Positions 48,310 through 60,445 of a stretch of DNA of 64,000 bases are shown one piece after another. Position numbers and translations under genes: made by a program. Numbering within the stretch: position 1 is the first letter of the stretch; each line of letters begins with the position of its first letter. The notes under the pieces are model-generated. The model was not told the origin of the DNA. It did no database searches and saw only the letters and a list, made by a program, of their open reading frames with translations. Origin of the DNA: Plumapathes pennacea (lineage: Eukaryota > Cnidaria > Anthozoa > Antipatharia > Myriopathidae); contig OZ038472.1 of assembly GCA_964036295.1 (NCBI GenBank), forward strand, positions 62,001 through 126,000, in the 5' to 3' direction.

Positions 48310-48375
48310 GACTTAATAGTTCACCAGATTAGAGCGTCACACCGGTATTGTAAAAGTCATGGGTTCAATTTTTTT
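48310..48375 (+). repeat. tRNA-derived SINE-like fragment
   Basis: 'tagttcaccagattagagcg' resembles an A box region, and 'gtcatgggttcaat' about 35 bp on resembles a B box, with 'caccggtatt' between. This pattern is typical of tRNA-derived SINEs. It lies in the ALDH9 intron between 48227 and 50340. Confidence 0.45.
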
Positions 48376-49088
48376 CCAGGCTATCCTTGCAACTGCTTTA
48401 AAGTTGCTTCATAACTGTGGGGGTCATTTAACTGTCATTCTGTAATTTCACAGTTCACCCAAACGTACTATGATCCATCATGTATACCCTTGCCAATCAA
48501 TGTCAAACTGTTATTAATGTTATTTTATGTGCATATTTCTATGTTTATTTTTTCAGACAGTTCTTTATTTGTACCTTGGTATATATAGAGGATATTACAC
48601 GGCAGCGCAAAGATATGAATTCTTTTTTCGAGTGGTACAAACAATATTTTACGAACGAGCGCTTTGCGAGTGAGTAAAATAATTATTGTTTTTACCATGA
48701 AAAAATAAAATCCATATCTTCAAGCTGCCGTGTAATTTTCTCTTTATTATATTAGACACAAGTGTTTTATGAGAAATTGCACAAACAACCACACAAAGGG
48801 CGGGAAATGACGCAAACAATATCCTCACTAGTGAGGATATGGAAAATACGCCACTCAGGTCCCGGATGTAGTTTTGTATGGATTTTACGCACTGTATATA
48901 TTGACATGTAGATAATGGGTACAAGCGTTAAGGTACAGGCCATCTGGAATAGTCATTAGGGCTAATCGAGCCAGATAGCCATACAGTTAATAATTTCTAG
49001 TTTGGTCAAACAGTGCGGACAGGACTACAAGTACAAGTATGGTCTGAAAAATTTCAGACCAATGTGTATGTGCATGTTACACACTTGC

Positions 49089-49090
49089 AT

Positions 49091-49138
<48 letters not shown>
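49089..49138. repeat. CA dinucleotide microsatellite
   Basis: About 24 copies of CA, just outside the 3' end of the LINE fragment in the ALDH9 intron. A shorter CA tract lies at 51477-51495. Confidence 0.95.
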
Positions 49139-49141
<3 letters not shown>

Positions 49142-49174
49142 TGGACATCTGTCAACAATATTATTATTAAGTAT

Positions 49175-50180
49175 TCAATAACCAACAAGAATATCTGATT
49201 TCAAGTTTTGTTTGAATGCAGATTTTCTGAGAGATTTGTATTTTTCTTTTATGGAGTTCCACACTTTTACTCCCTGGAATCGTATTCTAAACTTTCCATA
49301 GTTTGTCCTTGCAGCAGGAAGGTAGAAGTTTTTCTTAGAGGCCAATCTAATGTTGTAATCATGTATTTTGTTTATTTCAATAAAGAACTGTGAAAAGGCT
49401 GGGGGAAGTTTGCAGGTGTAGTAGTCATACATGAAAAGTGCATTGTGGAGGAAAATTAGGTCAAAAAGTTTAATGATTTTATTTTCCTTAAACAAAGGGT
49501 GGGTGTGTGCATAGTAGTTTGAGAAAGTTAACATTCTTAACACTTTTTTTGCAGGGTTATTATCGGATTTAGTGCAGTATTATATGTATTTCCCCATAAA
49601 GTAATTCCATAAGTCAGGAAGGGATATATCAAGGAGTAGTATAATTGTATTAAGATATTACGATTTACATAATAACGAATTTTTGATAGCACTCCTATAC
49701 TTCTTGTAATTTTTTTAGATATATTAACAATTTGGTTTTTCCAGTTTAAGTTTGAATCTATCCATATTCCTAAATAGTTAATGCTTTTCCTTTGCTCAAT
49801 AGGTTTTTGATTAATGTTCAACTTAATCAGAAAAGGTGAGGGTCTTTTTTGAGGAGGGTGAAATAGGATGAAATTAGTTTTATCTATGTTAAGAGAAAGT
49901 TTGTTGCATGAAAGCCATGTGCTAACATTTTGCAACTGGGTATTTATTGTGTTGCTTCTAGGGTTGAGAGGCTTCTATTTGAGTAAAATGCATTAGAGTC
50001 ATCTGCAAAAAAGTAAAAATCTAGGATGTTAGAGGAGTTTTTAAAGTCACTGATGTTTAAAAGAAAAAGGAGAGGTCCAAGTACTGAGCCTTGTGGAACA
50101 CCACAATTAATTGCTTGTTCATCAGATGCAATGCTTCCTATAAAGACAAATTGCTTTCTGTTGCAAAGTTAGAAGGTAAA
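49175..50180 (-). mobile_element. 5'-truncated LINE (reverse transcriptase C-terminal half)
   Basis: On the minus strand the order is CGVPQGSVLGPLLFLL, then DFYFFADD with the catalytic FADD, then a frame at 49935-49537 with LSLNIDKTNFILF, INYLGIWIDSNLNWK and YPFLTYGITLWGN, then a frame at 49543-49175 with NIRLASKKNFYLP and GVKVWNSI. This is the thumb and C-terminal part of a jockey/CR1-like non-LTR reverse transcriptase. The frame breaks between the two ORFs and within 49936-50000. The 5' part including the endonuclease is absent. It sits in an ALDH9 intron in the same orientation as the gene. Confidence 0.85.
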
Positions 50181-50318
50181 CCAATCTGTGGCAATTCCAC
50201 TTTTCCAGAATGCAATGACACTAGCTAAGTGACACAAAGATCAAAAAATAGAAACTCAAGTTGTTGAAGTGAAATGACACCATTGTGGAATCAACACCTT
50301 ATTAAATTCTATTGATTA

Positions 50319-50465
<147 letters not shown>

Positions 50466-51937
50466 TCAACAAGCCTCATGGAATGGTTTACCTGGAAATG
50501 AATTGTATTCCAGCATAAATTATGTTTTCCTGTAAATCAGTACTGCATATAGTGATGACCGTAAAAAAAGTAGTTTAACTGTAATACTTTTTATTTGCAG
50601 GCAAACCAAGGGACATTTTGAAGTATTGTTAGTCCAAGAACCTTGTTCGTAGCACTGTACTGTTGATGATCTACTGAAAATGATGTAATTTTTTATTCAA
50701 AACTAGCCTGTGAAACAGGCCCTTGTGTGTATTTGGCAAGCATGTTTGTCCCGTATAGATCAGTTAGCTGCACATTGCTGTGCATGAGGGGGTGATACCC
50801 CGTGCCAGCTTATCAATATGGGACAAACTCTCTTGCCAAATACACACAAGGGTCTGTTCTGCAGGCTAGTCAAAAACCATAATTCATTTTATCCCCTGGC
50901 TGCTTTTGTTTTTTGTATCAACCATTCCCACCCCCTCTGGTTCTTAAAAGCAAAACCGCACTATAAAAAGCCTGTCACTCAGTTTTTTGTCCATCAACTG
51001 TGAGAGAGGGAAGAGTTCCTAATTAGTCTAAAGTAAACATTACAAAACTTTCGATTTTCTGCGCAGCTGAATACAACGCAAAGCAAAACATTCATTTTGA
51101 GTTCCTTTTTAGTAACCAAGGCAATTTTCTAAGCAAATTAAATATGCATTGAATACTGTGAAGGCACGTGCCCTTAATTCAGTAAAGATATGCAAATTCC
51201 ATGTACATTTAAAAGTGCGGTTTCGTATTTAAATAGTACCAGCAATTCCTCAGCCTTCTCAGCACTCGCATGCAGACTTGATGATTGGTGCCCAAACGGC
51301 ATTGTATAATTTGCTAACTTTCTACAGCTTGCACTGAATTGGGTAAACGGTGAACAACTTGGCTCGACTTGCATGCAATTTTGAGCTGGACTGTGTGGTC
51401 AAACGATATCCTTGCTTGCTCGCATTCGGTGGCCTTGTGCTTTCACAGCAAGAAAATCTCTACGAACAGGATGTACACACACACACACACACACAAAACA
51501 TAAATACCTGAATCAGCTACTTATACAGCGGCGATATCTTCCAGCCTTGCTCGCACAATTCTCGCAGCCTCACTAATGACCTTTCCTCTCTCCATCCAAG
51601 AAGTCGAAGACCAAGATTCGAACGCAACTTTAGCTGCCTCAACTGCTCGATGCACGTCTTGCTGTCCTGATTCCTTCGCTTCGCACATAATTCTTCCACT
51701 GGCCGGCTCGGTGACTCGTATAGTTCCCTGCTCACTGCTTGGGCTCTCTCGCTTACCAAGAATAAAATTCAGCTCCTGGTTGTGATCGATGTGTGCCTCC
51801 GGGTTTGGCGTATCGCTTTGAGTCGAAAGCCTCCGAGAAACCCAACCCAAGCCATAAACACACCTCTTTGAGGTTCTGAGCGGAGAAATAAGTCGAAGAA
51901 ACATTTCCCGTCCTGTGGTTTTCTTTTGCGGCTTCAC

Positions 51938-52022
51938 GAGACAAACGCCGCTATTCCCAGCCCCTACTCAACCACGGTCAATACTGATTGCGTCGTCACC
52001 AGTCTACGGTGGCCGAGAGGTC

Positions 52023-52053
<31 letters not shown>

Positions 52054-53500
52054 CTACTCTCCTATGTTCATTGACACACAGCGTTTGATGGTAGCTCGGC
52101 AGTCTGAGGGCTTATGGCTGGGTTGCCGGGACTTTTCGCAACCAATCGGGAATGTTTTCAGTTAATATATAGCACATCCTGTGGAAGGTAAACATACTAT
52201 AGATTCATTTTCATCTGTTGGTTACTTTTTGCTACCGGACTGACCAGTAAAGCCAGTTTGAGTTCAAGTCACTACCCACGCAACGGAAGTAGCAAGTCGC
52301 CAACTGGTAAAACCAGAAAATCTTCAAAAATCAAGGACAGGGAAGCGGTCAAACGAAAAATAAAACAATGCTTTATTTAGGACGCGGGTTGAGCGTGTAC
52401 TGTCGCACGTCAGTTGCCTACCACTGTAACATTTGTCTGTAAATTGTTCAATAAACTGTAGCTATCTACTTGATATATGAAAATGATATTGCTCTAAAAT
52501 TTGGGCCAAATACGGACATATTTTAGATTTTTTCACGGCTATGGTATCACTTTTAGTGTTCCTCAAGTTTTGAAATATCCTGCCATACGCTCACTGACTA
52601 CTAAAAATAGGATATTAGACACATTATCCCTCTCCATCGCTGTACTATTTTTAGTTGTTACGCAAAGCTGACGGCCCGTGTTCACAGACTACGCTCAAGC
52701 GAGTACGAAGGCCGTAGCTAGGGCAGACTCCGCGCAGCCACCGGAACGGGGAGTATCAACTGTAACTAACGCTGTTTGAGCGCTACCATGTATTAATGAA
52801 GGTCGTCTAGAAAATCTGAAACATCCTCCCGAAAAAAATTAACCCTGAAGTTAAAGGTTCATAGCACTCTGTTAAACGCTCCGGACATTTGTGAAACGTA
52901 TTCAATTATTAAGGGGTGCAACGGATCAGTATTTTGTGAGAAGTGGTTTGAGCGCCGAAGGAGCCACACCAAGAATGTCCGGGGACATGCACCCCTGAAA
53001 ATTTTAAAATCACCTAGATTGCCTGAAATACGAAGGCAAAGGCGCTAGGCCTCCGGGAACTTTGGAAGTTTTCGCTGCATGCATTTCTTTTTCAACCACA
53101 TTTTTGTGTCTCCCGATTCCCGACAAAATTGTTGATTCGCGGCAAAAATTTGCCGTTCTCCTGAAACAGCGTTTGTCAGAGTTGTCACTCCCCATACCGG
53201 ACCTTTTGTTTTCACCCCTAAGAGGTACTAAAATGAGGTGCTCAAGCTAATTTTAACCTTAAAAGGAACCAATAAAAGCACACCAACATTTTAACTTTCG
53301 ATGCCTTCTTTAGTTGTTATTATGTCTCACCTTTCTGGGAGGGAAACTGCTGCGCACAGTAACAGACACAAGGGTCCTTCAAATCACAGCATAACAGCCA
53401 CATTGCTCACTAAAGCCTTCTAAGTGATCATTAATTACTACAGAATTAAGAGAGACAGTATAAGAATATGAATATAAAAATACAAAATATTGTTATAAAA
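51938..53500. other. Interval between ALDH9 and BBOX1 loci
   Basis: It contains a poly-A tract at 52023-52048 and unassigned sequence. The open frame at 53062-53250 is short and unrecognised. I see no BBOX1 3' exon or other gene. Confidence 0.35.
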
Positions 53501-53908
53501 TAACTATGATACCACGCGCGCCCTGGTTGGCTAATTAACCGTGTTAGATGGGAGTATATTACACGCTGACGCGATACGCGATGTTTTTTACTTGGCTAAT
53601 TACTTTATAATTAAGAAATATATAACGTGTCACCATGTAATATAGCCTCATATAAACACGCGGGAGGTTGGGAGAACACGAGAGTAGCGTAGGGAAACCA
53701 CGAGGCCGCCGAGTGGTTTCCCGCTACTCGAGTGTTCTCCCAACTTCCCAAGTGTTTAGATGACGCTATATTGCACGGAAACGTGTTATACATTTCTTTT
53801 ATAAAATAATTAGCCAAGTAGAAAACATCGCGTGTCGCGTCAGCGTGTAATATACTCTCATATTACACGGTTATTTAGCCAATCAGGGCGCGCGTAGTAT
53901 CATAGTTA
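53501..53908. mobile_element. 408-bp near-perfect palindromic foldback element
   Basis: The ends 'taactatgatac' and 'gtatcatagtta' mirror each other, and the mirroring continues inward through 'gcgcgccctg' and 'attagccaagta', then 'atatagcctcatataaacac', to a centre near 53705. It is non-coding. Confidence 0.85.
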
Positions 53909-54085
53909 CTTTATAAAAGAAATATATAACGTGTTCCAGTTTAATATAGCCTCATCTAAACACTTGGGAAGTTGGGAGAACACTCGAGTAGCGCCTTTCG
54001 TTACTTTCGTGTTCTCCCAACTTCCCGCGTGTTTAGATGAGGCTATATTACACGGTGACGCGTTATATATTTCTTAATTCTTTAA
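53909..54085. mobile_element. Hairpin fragment related to the adjacent palindrome
   Basis: 'atatagcctcatctaaacac' with 'ttgggaagttgggagaacac' is mirrored by 'gtgttctcccaacttcccgc' and 'gtgtttagatgaggctatat' around a 30-bp loop. It is the core of the 53501-53908 element without its outer ends, lying directly beside it and ending about 30 bp from the BBOX1 stop codon. Confidence 0.75.
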
Positions 54086-54115
54086 GATTGACCCTGTCAC
54101 ACTTAAGACTCACAC

Positions 54116-54758
54116 TTATATTGGCATATTGAACTTCTTCGCAAGCACACGCAGCCTAGAGTATGCAATGTCCCAGTCAATGTAATTTCCCTCCAGTAGA
54201 CGTGTCCCATCACAGGTTATTTTGAACTCAGTCCTCCCATGAAGTACATGGCTGTTGTTAAACACCATCATTTCACCGGGACACAACTTATGGTCAATTC
54301 GATTGACAGGATCTCGCAACATGCGTCCAATCGCCAGGTAGGCCTCGTAAAACTTGTACGTTTCTTCAGGTGACAAGTTTGGAAACGTATCTCGCACATG
54401 GTTGTTGAAACTGAATTGGACGATGCTGCCCGTTTGATCCAACCTGTCACACAAAAATGCACAGATATTACACAGGCTCTGATTAGTTAGTTTACCGGGC
54501 TACAACGTACAGTATGGAGTGGCCCTGTGCATTACAACTACTCTTGACTACTTACTTGATAATTGGACGAGAAAACCGCATATCGCATTCCCCATACATA
54601 TATGTAGCAGCATCACTGTACAAAATGGGGAGAGTGGCTAGAAGCTGGAATAACTCAGGCTCTGCCTCTTTGAGATTCTGCGACACATTGAAGCCATCTA
54701 CAAACATGTTACTGCCTCCTGTACTTGGAACTTGCTCTATGCAGTGCAAAAGCTGGAT
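54116..54758 (-). CDS. BBOX1: Gamma-butyrobetaine dioxygenase-like, last two exons
   Basis: BBOX1 is an Fe(II)/2-oxoglutarate oxygenase making carnitine from gamma-butyrobetaine. Exon 54758-54556 (starting phase 0, ending AA before gtaagt) gives LLHCIEQVPSTGGSNMFVDG and FNVSQNLKEAEPELFQLL. Exon 54443-54116 completes Lys across the junction, then gives LDQTGSIVQFSFNNHVRDTF, PNLSPEETYKFYEAYL, and PGEMMVFNNSHVLHGR with the distal iron His and the 2-oxoglutarate Arg, then NYIDWDIAYSRLRVL and TAA. The exon with the proximal HxD and the N-terminal zinc domain were not found to the right, where satellite begins. TMLHE, the paralogue in the same pathway, is possible, but the DWD-SRLR end favours BBOX1. 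No lesions were seen. Confidence 0.8.
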
Positions 54759-54949
54759 CTACAATATAAAACAAGACAGTATTTATATTAACATAAAGAA
54801 TGGCTTTATATTCATTTCCAAGGAAAATGTGATGGAAAATCAAAGGTAGCTCGCCCATAATCTGTTGACAAAGAAATAGTCATTTTTCTTAATGGGGGGA
54901 ACCACCGGGACAAATCTGGCTCAAATGCCCCCAAAACCCGCACAGTTAA

Positions 54950-55262
54950 GTAGGAGACACAGATAAACCAGGTCAATGTGTTCAAGTCTCATTTTATTAG
55001 TAAACATTCTTGTTGTCCGATCGAGTGAAATCCCCATACATTCTCTTATATTAAACCGCCATTATGTTGCGTTATTGCTGTTATTATTAGTAGTATTTTT
55101 AGATATTTATTATAGGAATGTTAGTTTTTACTAGTTATTAATAATTTAAATATAGGTTACTGATTAGCTTATTACTATTTGTTTTTATACACGACCCCAC
55201 AAGCTGATGCTTAAACTCTTATCGTGTTTAAATAAAGATTATAGTATCGTATCGTATCGTAT
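54950..55262 (+). mobile_element. Probable LINE 3' end with a pentanucleotide tail
   Basis: AT-rich sequence ends 'gtgtttaaataaagattata' followed by about five copies of 'gtatc' (55225-55262). A short repeat tail after an AATAAA-like signal is typical of LINE 3' ends. No coding part was recognised. Confidence 0.4.
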
Positions 55263-55664
55263 CGTATCCACGAACTATCAGCGGAATCACCCCCAGTGCT
55301 TGGGCCGCCTGTGCAGCTAGTTGAACATGCAGGCTTGTTTGCCTAACCCTTACATTTTGGCACGAAACATACAGCGTTTTTGGCACACATGTTTTCAAAA
55401 ATGTGATTTGAGACAAAATTAACAAGGGGCTTTAGTTTCCCCAAAAGGGGGCTCGATGTTGTTCTGCGCATCAGCGTCAAGCCTTCCCTCGGCAAGGCAA
55501 CTCGTCGCTCTAACTCCGTATCGGTTCAGTTGACCCCAAGTTCGTTGATTCAAAACAGTGAAATAACCTTTCGTTTGACCGGTTTGACACATATTTTCAA
55601 AGGTGCGGCAAGTTATCCTGGTAAACTTTTCATATGAAATATTCACTAACCCGATCGCCACGCT

Positions 55665-55895
55665 GAAAACGCTGTGACGAGAATTTGTACGGGAGTTTGT
55701 TCGGGAGTTTCGAGAGTTTGTAGGAGAGTTTGTACGAGAGCATGTACGAGAGTTAGTACGGGAATTTGTACGAGAGTTTGAACGAGAGTTCGTACGGAAT
55801 TTGTACGAGAGTTTGTTCGAGAGTTTGTACGAGTGTTTGCTCGAGAGTTTGTACGGGAATTTGTACGAGAGTTTGTACGAGAGTTTGTACGGTAC
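55665..55895. repeat. 12-bp GTAC satellite, cluster 1
   Basis: About 18 diverged copies of the 12-mer 'gagagtttgtac', including the 'gagcatgtacgagagttagt' variant found in the large array at 58090-60370. It lies 800 bp right of the BBOX1 exons. Confidence 0.9.
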
Positions 55896-56789
55896 ACGGG
55901 GAGCCCCAGAGCCTGCATTCCGGTCACAACAGGGTTTCCTACCAGGCGTTGGGTTGCGACGTCCAACGCGTTAATTAGATTGCACCTAATAGTCATGGTG
56001 GTTTTCGGTCCCGCGAAATGTCTGTCAGCAATGTTATTGTTTTGACGTCTTGAAAGCCAAATATAGAGAAGAGCAAGTACAGTGCCTGTAGAATCAAATT
56101 CCAAACCATTTTGAGTTCATTCGGCGGGCGCGCGTTATTACGACGTGGCTGATTGTTCTTTATTGTGGAATTGGCTCGGTATAAACACTGGAAACACTGG
56201 TGCGCGCTGAATGCAGTTCTTCTGTCGCGAGATCTATGTGTCCAAATGACGGGAGACAGGTTCTGTTCCGAGAGCTGGCAATGGATTTGTTCTTCGCCAT
56301 ACTTGATATGTAAAGAGAGTGGCCAACAAATGACAGCTGCGCAACAATCAATGCATCAACTTCACCAATCGGCGCATTGTTGATACACTGATAGACGAAA
56401 AGGGGTTCAAAGCGAAGGTAATACAAACTAATATGCCACTTTGGAAACACGAGTCATCACATCAGCGTGTCGACACACAACGAGTATAAGCGCAGGTAAC
56501 AAGCCTAAGAGAAAGCCGAATTGTAGTTAGGAATGAAGATAAATGTTCTGAACATGTTATTCAATGTTTATGTGCGAACTGCCTCGGCAAAAACCGAAAA
56601 CCCGTCAAAAGTTGAATAACCCGCCAAAATCGGGTTGAAAGCCCGCCATCCCGCCAAATGCAATCCGAACCACTGCTCAGAAGGCCAGATCAAATCAGGG
56701 GATACTGGGTATGTAATATTTTCCTTTTGGTCTGGGAGAGGAACATGTAATTATGTTTTATCAAGCAAGAGTATTAGTGGAACGTATAA
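55896..56789. other. Unassigned sequence between satellites
   Basis: There is a minus-strand open frame (56160-56450) and a plus-strand one (56153-56383), neither with a recognisable domain. Nothing else is supported. Confidence 0.3.
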
Positions 56790-57480
56790 ATACGTATGTT
56801 TTTCCTCTCCTATTTGGGCAGCACGCCTGCAGCAAAAAATATTTGTCTGATCTCGTGATGTTCGGGGAGCAAAAACGAACTGTGCACCTATAAATTTTTA
56901 ATTCTAACAGCGAAATTAATCCTAAATAAGTATGGTTTTCCCTTTTGTTTTGGGCGGCACGCCTGGAGCAGAAACGAATTATTGGGTGACACGCCTGAGA
57001 TTCTGTGGGTAAAAACATACTCCGCGCCTATGATTTCTCGATTTTAACAGCAAACTGAGTTATGGTTTTTCCCTCCTGTTTTGGGCGGCACGCCCGGAGC
57101 AGAAACGAGTTATTGAGTGACACGCCTGAGATTCTGTGGGTAAAAACATACTCCGCGCCTATGATTTCTCGATTTTAACAGCAAACTGAGTTATGGTTTT
57201 TCCCTCCTGTTTTGGGCGGCACGCCCGGAGCAGAAACGAGTTATTGAGTGACACGCCTGAGATTCTGTGGGTAAAAACATACTCCGCGCCGATAATTTCT
57301 CAATTCTAACAGTAAACCTAAGTTATGGTTTTCCCTTCTGTTTTGGGCGGCACGCCTGCAGCAGAAACGAATTATTGGGTGACACGCCTGAAATTCTGTG
57401 GGTATAAACATTCTCTGCGCGACTAATTTTCATTGCTAACAAAAAAAAAGAGGTTTCCCCTTGGGTGACATGTCTGAAGC
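56790..57480. repeat. 131-bp tandem repeat, about five copies
   Basis: 'gggcggcacgcc' occurs at 56952, 57083, 57214 and 57345, exactly 131 bp apart, with an older copy ('gggcagcacgcc') at about 56816 and a decayed one near 57465. Each unit also holds 'gggtgacacgcctgagattc' or 'gagtgacacgcc'. The middle two copies are nearly identical. Confidence 0.9.
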
Positions 57481-58089
57481 AGAAAATAATATTCCTGCGA
57501 ATTTAAAAAAATGGTCTGTAAAAAGAAGTCATAAAAATTGATGCCGACTGATGTTATTTTCATCAATTTTCAGTTTAGCAGCACAGGAAATTGTATAGAT
57601 GCGACATGGTTTGCAGCGGTTGATATGTTCCTTGCAGAGTAGTCACATAAACGCAGTGCTGTATTTGAGAAAATCAAGCGTCAATTTTCCTGGCCTTTGA
57701 CTAAATCCGTACTTCAGAGGCTTTCCAGAGCTGAGGCCCGGCCGCCCGATAAAAAATTTCCACAAACAATTTTGAGCGGACAGATGAAACATGCCGGAAT
57801 CTGTTCGATAAAGCGCCCTTGAGTTCCGTCTGCACGCACCTTATTGATGAAACGAAAATGTTTATCAGTTTTTTTTTTAAAACCTTGCGAGGGAACCAGA
57901 CCGATCAAAATAAATCAGCAGGTGATGGAACACACACGGCACCCACTGTTTTGAAAAAGTGACAATCTTGCATTCCCCAAATATTTCATCACACTTTTCT
58001 CTTCATTAATACGCGTCCTGTGGTGATTTTGCGAGTCCATTTTGGCCTCGCAAAACGGGAATATGGCTCTCGGGGCTCCTCATATACGA
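57481..58089. other. Unique sequence between the 131-bp and 12-bp satellites
   Basis: No exon, RNA or element recognised. A T/A run lies at 57870-57882. Confidence 0.35.
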
Positions 58090-60370
58090 AAGTTTGTACG
58101 AGAGTTTGTACGGGAGTTTCGAGAGTTTGTACGAGAATTTGTACGAAAGTTTGTACGAGAGTTTGTACGGGAGTTTGTACGAGAGTTTGTATGGAAGTTT
58201 CGAGAGTTTGTACGAGAGTTTGTACGGAATTTATACGAGAGTTTGTACGAGAGTTTGTACGAGAGTATGTACGAGAGTTTGTACGGGAATTTGTACGGGA
58301 GTTTGAACAAGAGTTTGTACGGAATTTGTAAGAGAGTTTGTACCGGAGTTTGTACAAGAGTTTGTACGAGAGTTTGTATACGAATTTCGAAAGATTGTAC
58401 GAAAGTTTGTAGGATAGTTTGTAGCGGAATTTGTACGGGAATTTGTACGAGAGTTTGTACGGAATTTGTAAGAGAGTTTGTACGAGAGCATGTACGAGAG
58501 TTAGTACGGGAATTTGTACGGGAGTTTGAACGAGAGTTTGTACGGAATTTGTACGAGTGTTTGTGCGGGAATTTGTAGGAGAGCTTGTACGAAGTTTGTA
58601 CGAGAGTTTGTACGAGAGTATGTACGAGAGTTTGTACGGGAATTTGTACGGGAGTTTGAACAAGAGTTTGTACGGAATTTGTACGAGTGTTTGTGCGGGA
58701 ATTTGTACGAGAGCTTGTACGAAGTTTGTACGAGAGTTTGTACGAGAGTATGTACGAGAGTTTGTACGGGAATTTGTACGGGAGTTTGAACAAGAGTTTG
58801 TACGGAATTTGTACGAAGTTTGTACCGGAGTTTGTACAAGAGTTTGTACGAGAGTTTGTATACGAGTTTCGAAAGATTGTACGAAAGTTTGTAGGATAGT
58901 TTGTAGCGGAATTTGTACGGGAATTTGTACGAGAGTTTGTACGGAATTTGTAAGAGAGTTTGTACGAGAGCATGTACGAGAGTTAGTACGGGAATTTGTA
59001 CGGGAGTTTGAACGAGAGTTTGTACGGAATTTGTACGAGTGTTTGTGCGGGAATTTGTAGGAGAGCTTGTACGAAGTTTGTACGAGAGTTTGTACGAGAG
59101 TATGTACGAGAGTTTGTACGGGAATTTGTACGGGAGTTTGAACAAGAGTTTGTACGGAATTTGTACGAGAGTTTGTACCGGAGTTTGTACAAGAGTTTGT
59201 ACGAGAGTTTGTATACGAGTTTCGAAAGATTGTACGAAAGTTTGTAGGATAGTTTGTAGCGGAATTTGTACGGGAATTTGTACGAGAGTTGTACGGAATT
59301 TGTAAGAGAGTTTGTACGAGAGCATGTACGAGAGTTAGTACGGGAATTTGTACGGGAGTTTGAACGAGAGTTTGTACGGAATTTGTACGAGTGTTTGTGC
59401 GGGAATTTGTAGGAGAGCTTGTACGAAGTTTGTACGAGAGTATGTACGAGAGTTTGTACGGGAATTTGTACGGGAGTTTGAACAAGAGTTTGTACGGAAT
59501 TTGTACGAGTGTTTGTGCGGGAATTTGTACGAGAGCTTGTACGAAGTTTGTACGAGAGTTTGTACGAGATTATGTACGAGAGTTTGTACGGGAATTTGTA
59601 CGGGAGTTTGAACAAGAGTTTGTACGGAATTTGTACGAGTGTTTGTACCGGAGTTTGTACAAGAGTTTGTACGAGAGTTTGTATACGAGTTTCGAAAGAT
59701 TGTACGAAAGTTTGTAGGATAGTTTGTAGCGGAATTTGTACGGGAATTTGTACGAGAGTTTGTACGGAATTTGTAAGAGAGTTTGTACGAGAGCATGTAC
59801 GAGAGTTAGTACGGGAATTTGTACGGGGGTTTGAACGAGAGTTTGTACGGAATTTGTACGAGTGTTTGTGCGGGAATTTGTAGGAGAGCTTGTACGAAGT
59901 TTGTACGAGAGTATGTACGAGAGTTTGTACGGGAATTTGTACGGGAGTTTGAACAAGAGTTTGTACGGAATTTGTACGAGTGTTTGTGCGGGAATTTGTA
60001 CGAGAGCTTGTACGAAGTTTGTACGAGAGTTTGTACGAGATTATGTACGAGAGTTTGTACGGGAATTTGTACGGGAGTTTGAACAAGAGTTTGTACGGAA
60101 TTTGTACGAGTGTTTGTACGAGAGTTTGTACGATAGCTTGCACGAGAGTTTGTACGGGAATTTATACGGGATTTTGTACGAGAGTTTGTACGGAATTCAT
60201 ACGAGAGTTTGTATGGGAGTTTCGAGAGTTTGTACGAGAGTTTGTACCGGAATTTGTACGAGAGCTTGTACGAGAGTTTGTACGGGAGTTTGTACGAGAG
60301 TTTGTACGGAATTTGTACGAGAGTTTGTACGAGACTTTGTTGGAGAGTTTGTACGGGAGTTTTTGTTAGT
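58090..60370. repeat. Large 12-bp GTAC satellite with higher-order structure
   Basis: About 190 copies of 'gagagtttgtac' variants. Variant blocks recur as longer units: 'gagcatgtacgagagttagt' appears near 58494, 58970, 59322 and 59792, and 'cgaaagattgtacgaaag' near 58387, 58869, 59221 and 59692, so units of about 350-480 bp were duplicated. The 12-mer has no stop in any of its six frames, giving long false frames (up to 498 codons) that read ESLY, RVCT, EFVR, VQTL, YKLS or TNSR repeats. Confidence 0.95.
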
Positions 60371-60445
60371 CATTACAGTACTACATGAGTATTATAAAGA
60401 TTGTGAAACCAACGTGTAGACTTTGTTGATGATGCTGTGGCGTAC

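Noticed and set aside
57989-60419. Many open frames of 90-498 codons on both strands
   Set aside because: All are translations of the 12-bp satellite, which lacks stops in every frame; residues repeat with a period of four and several frames overlap in both directions.
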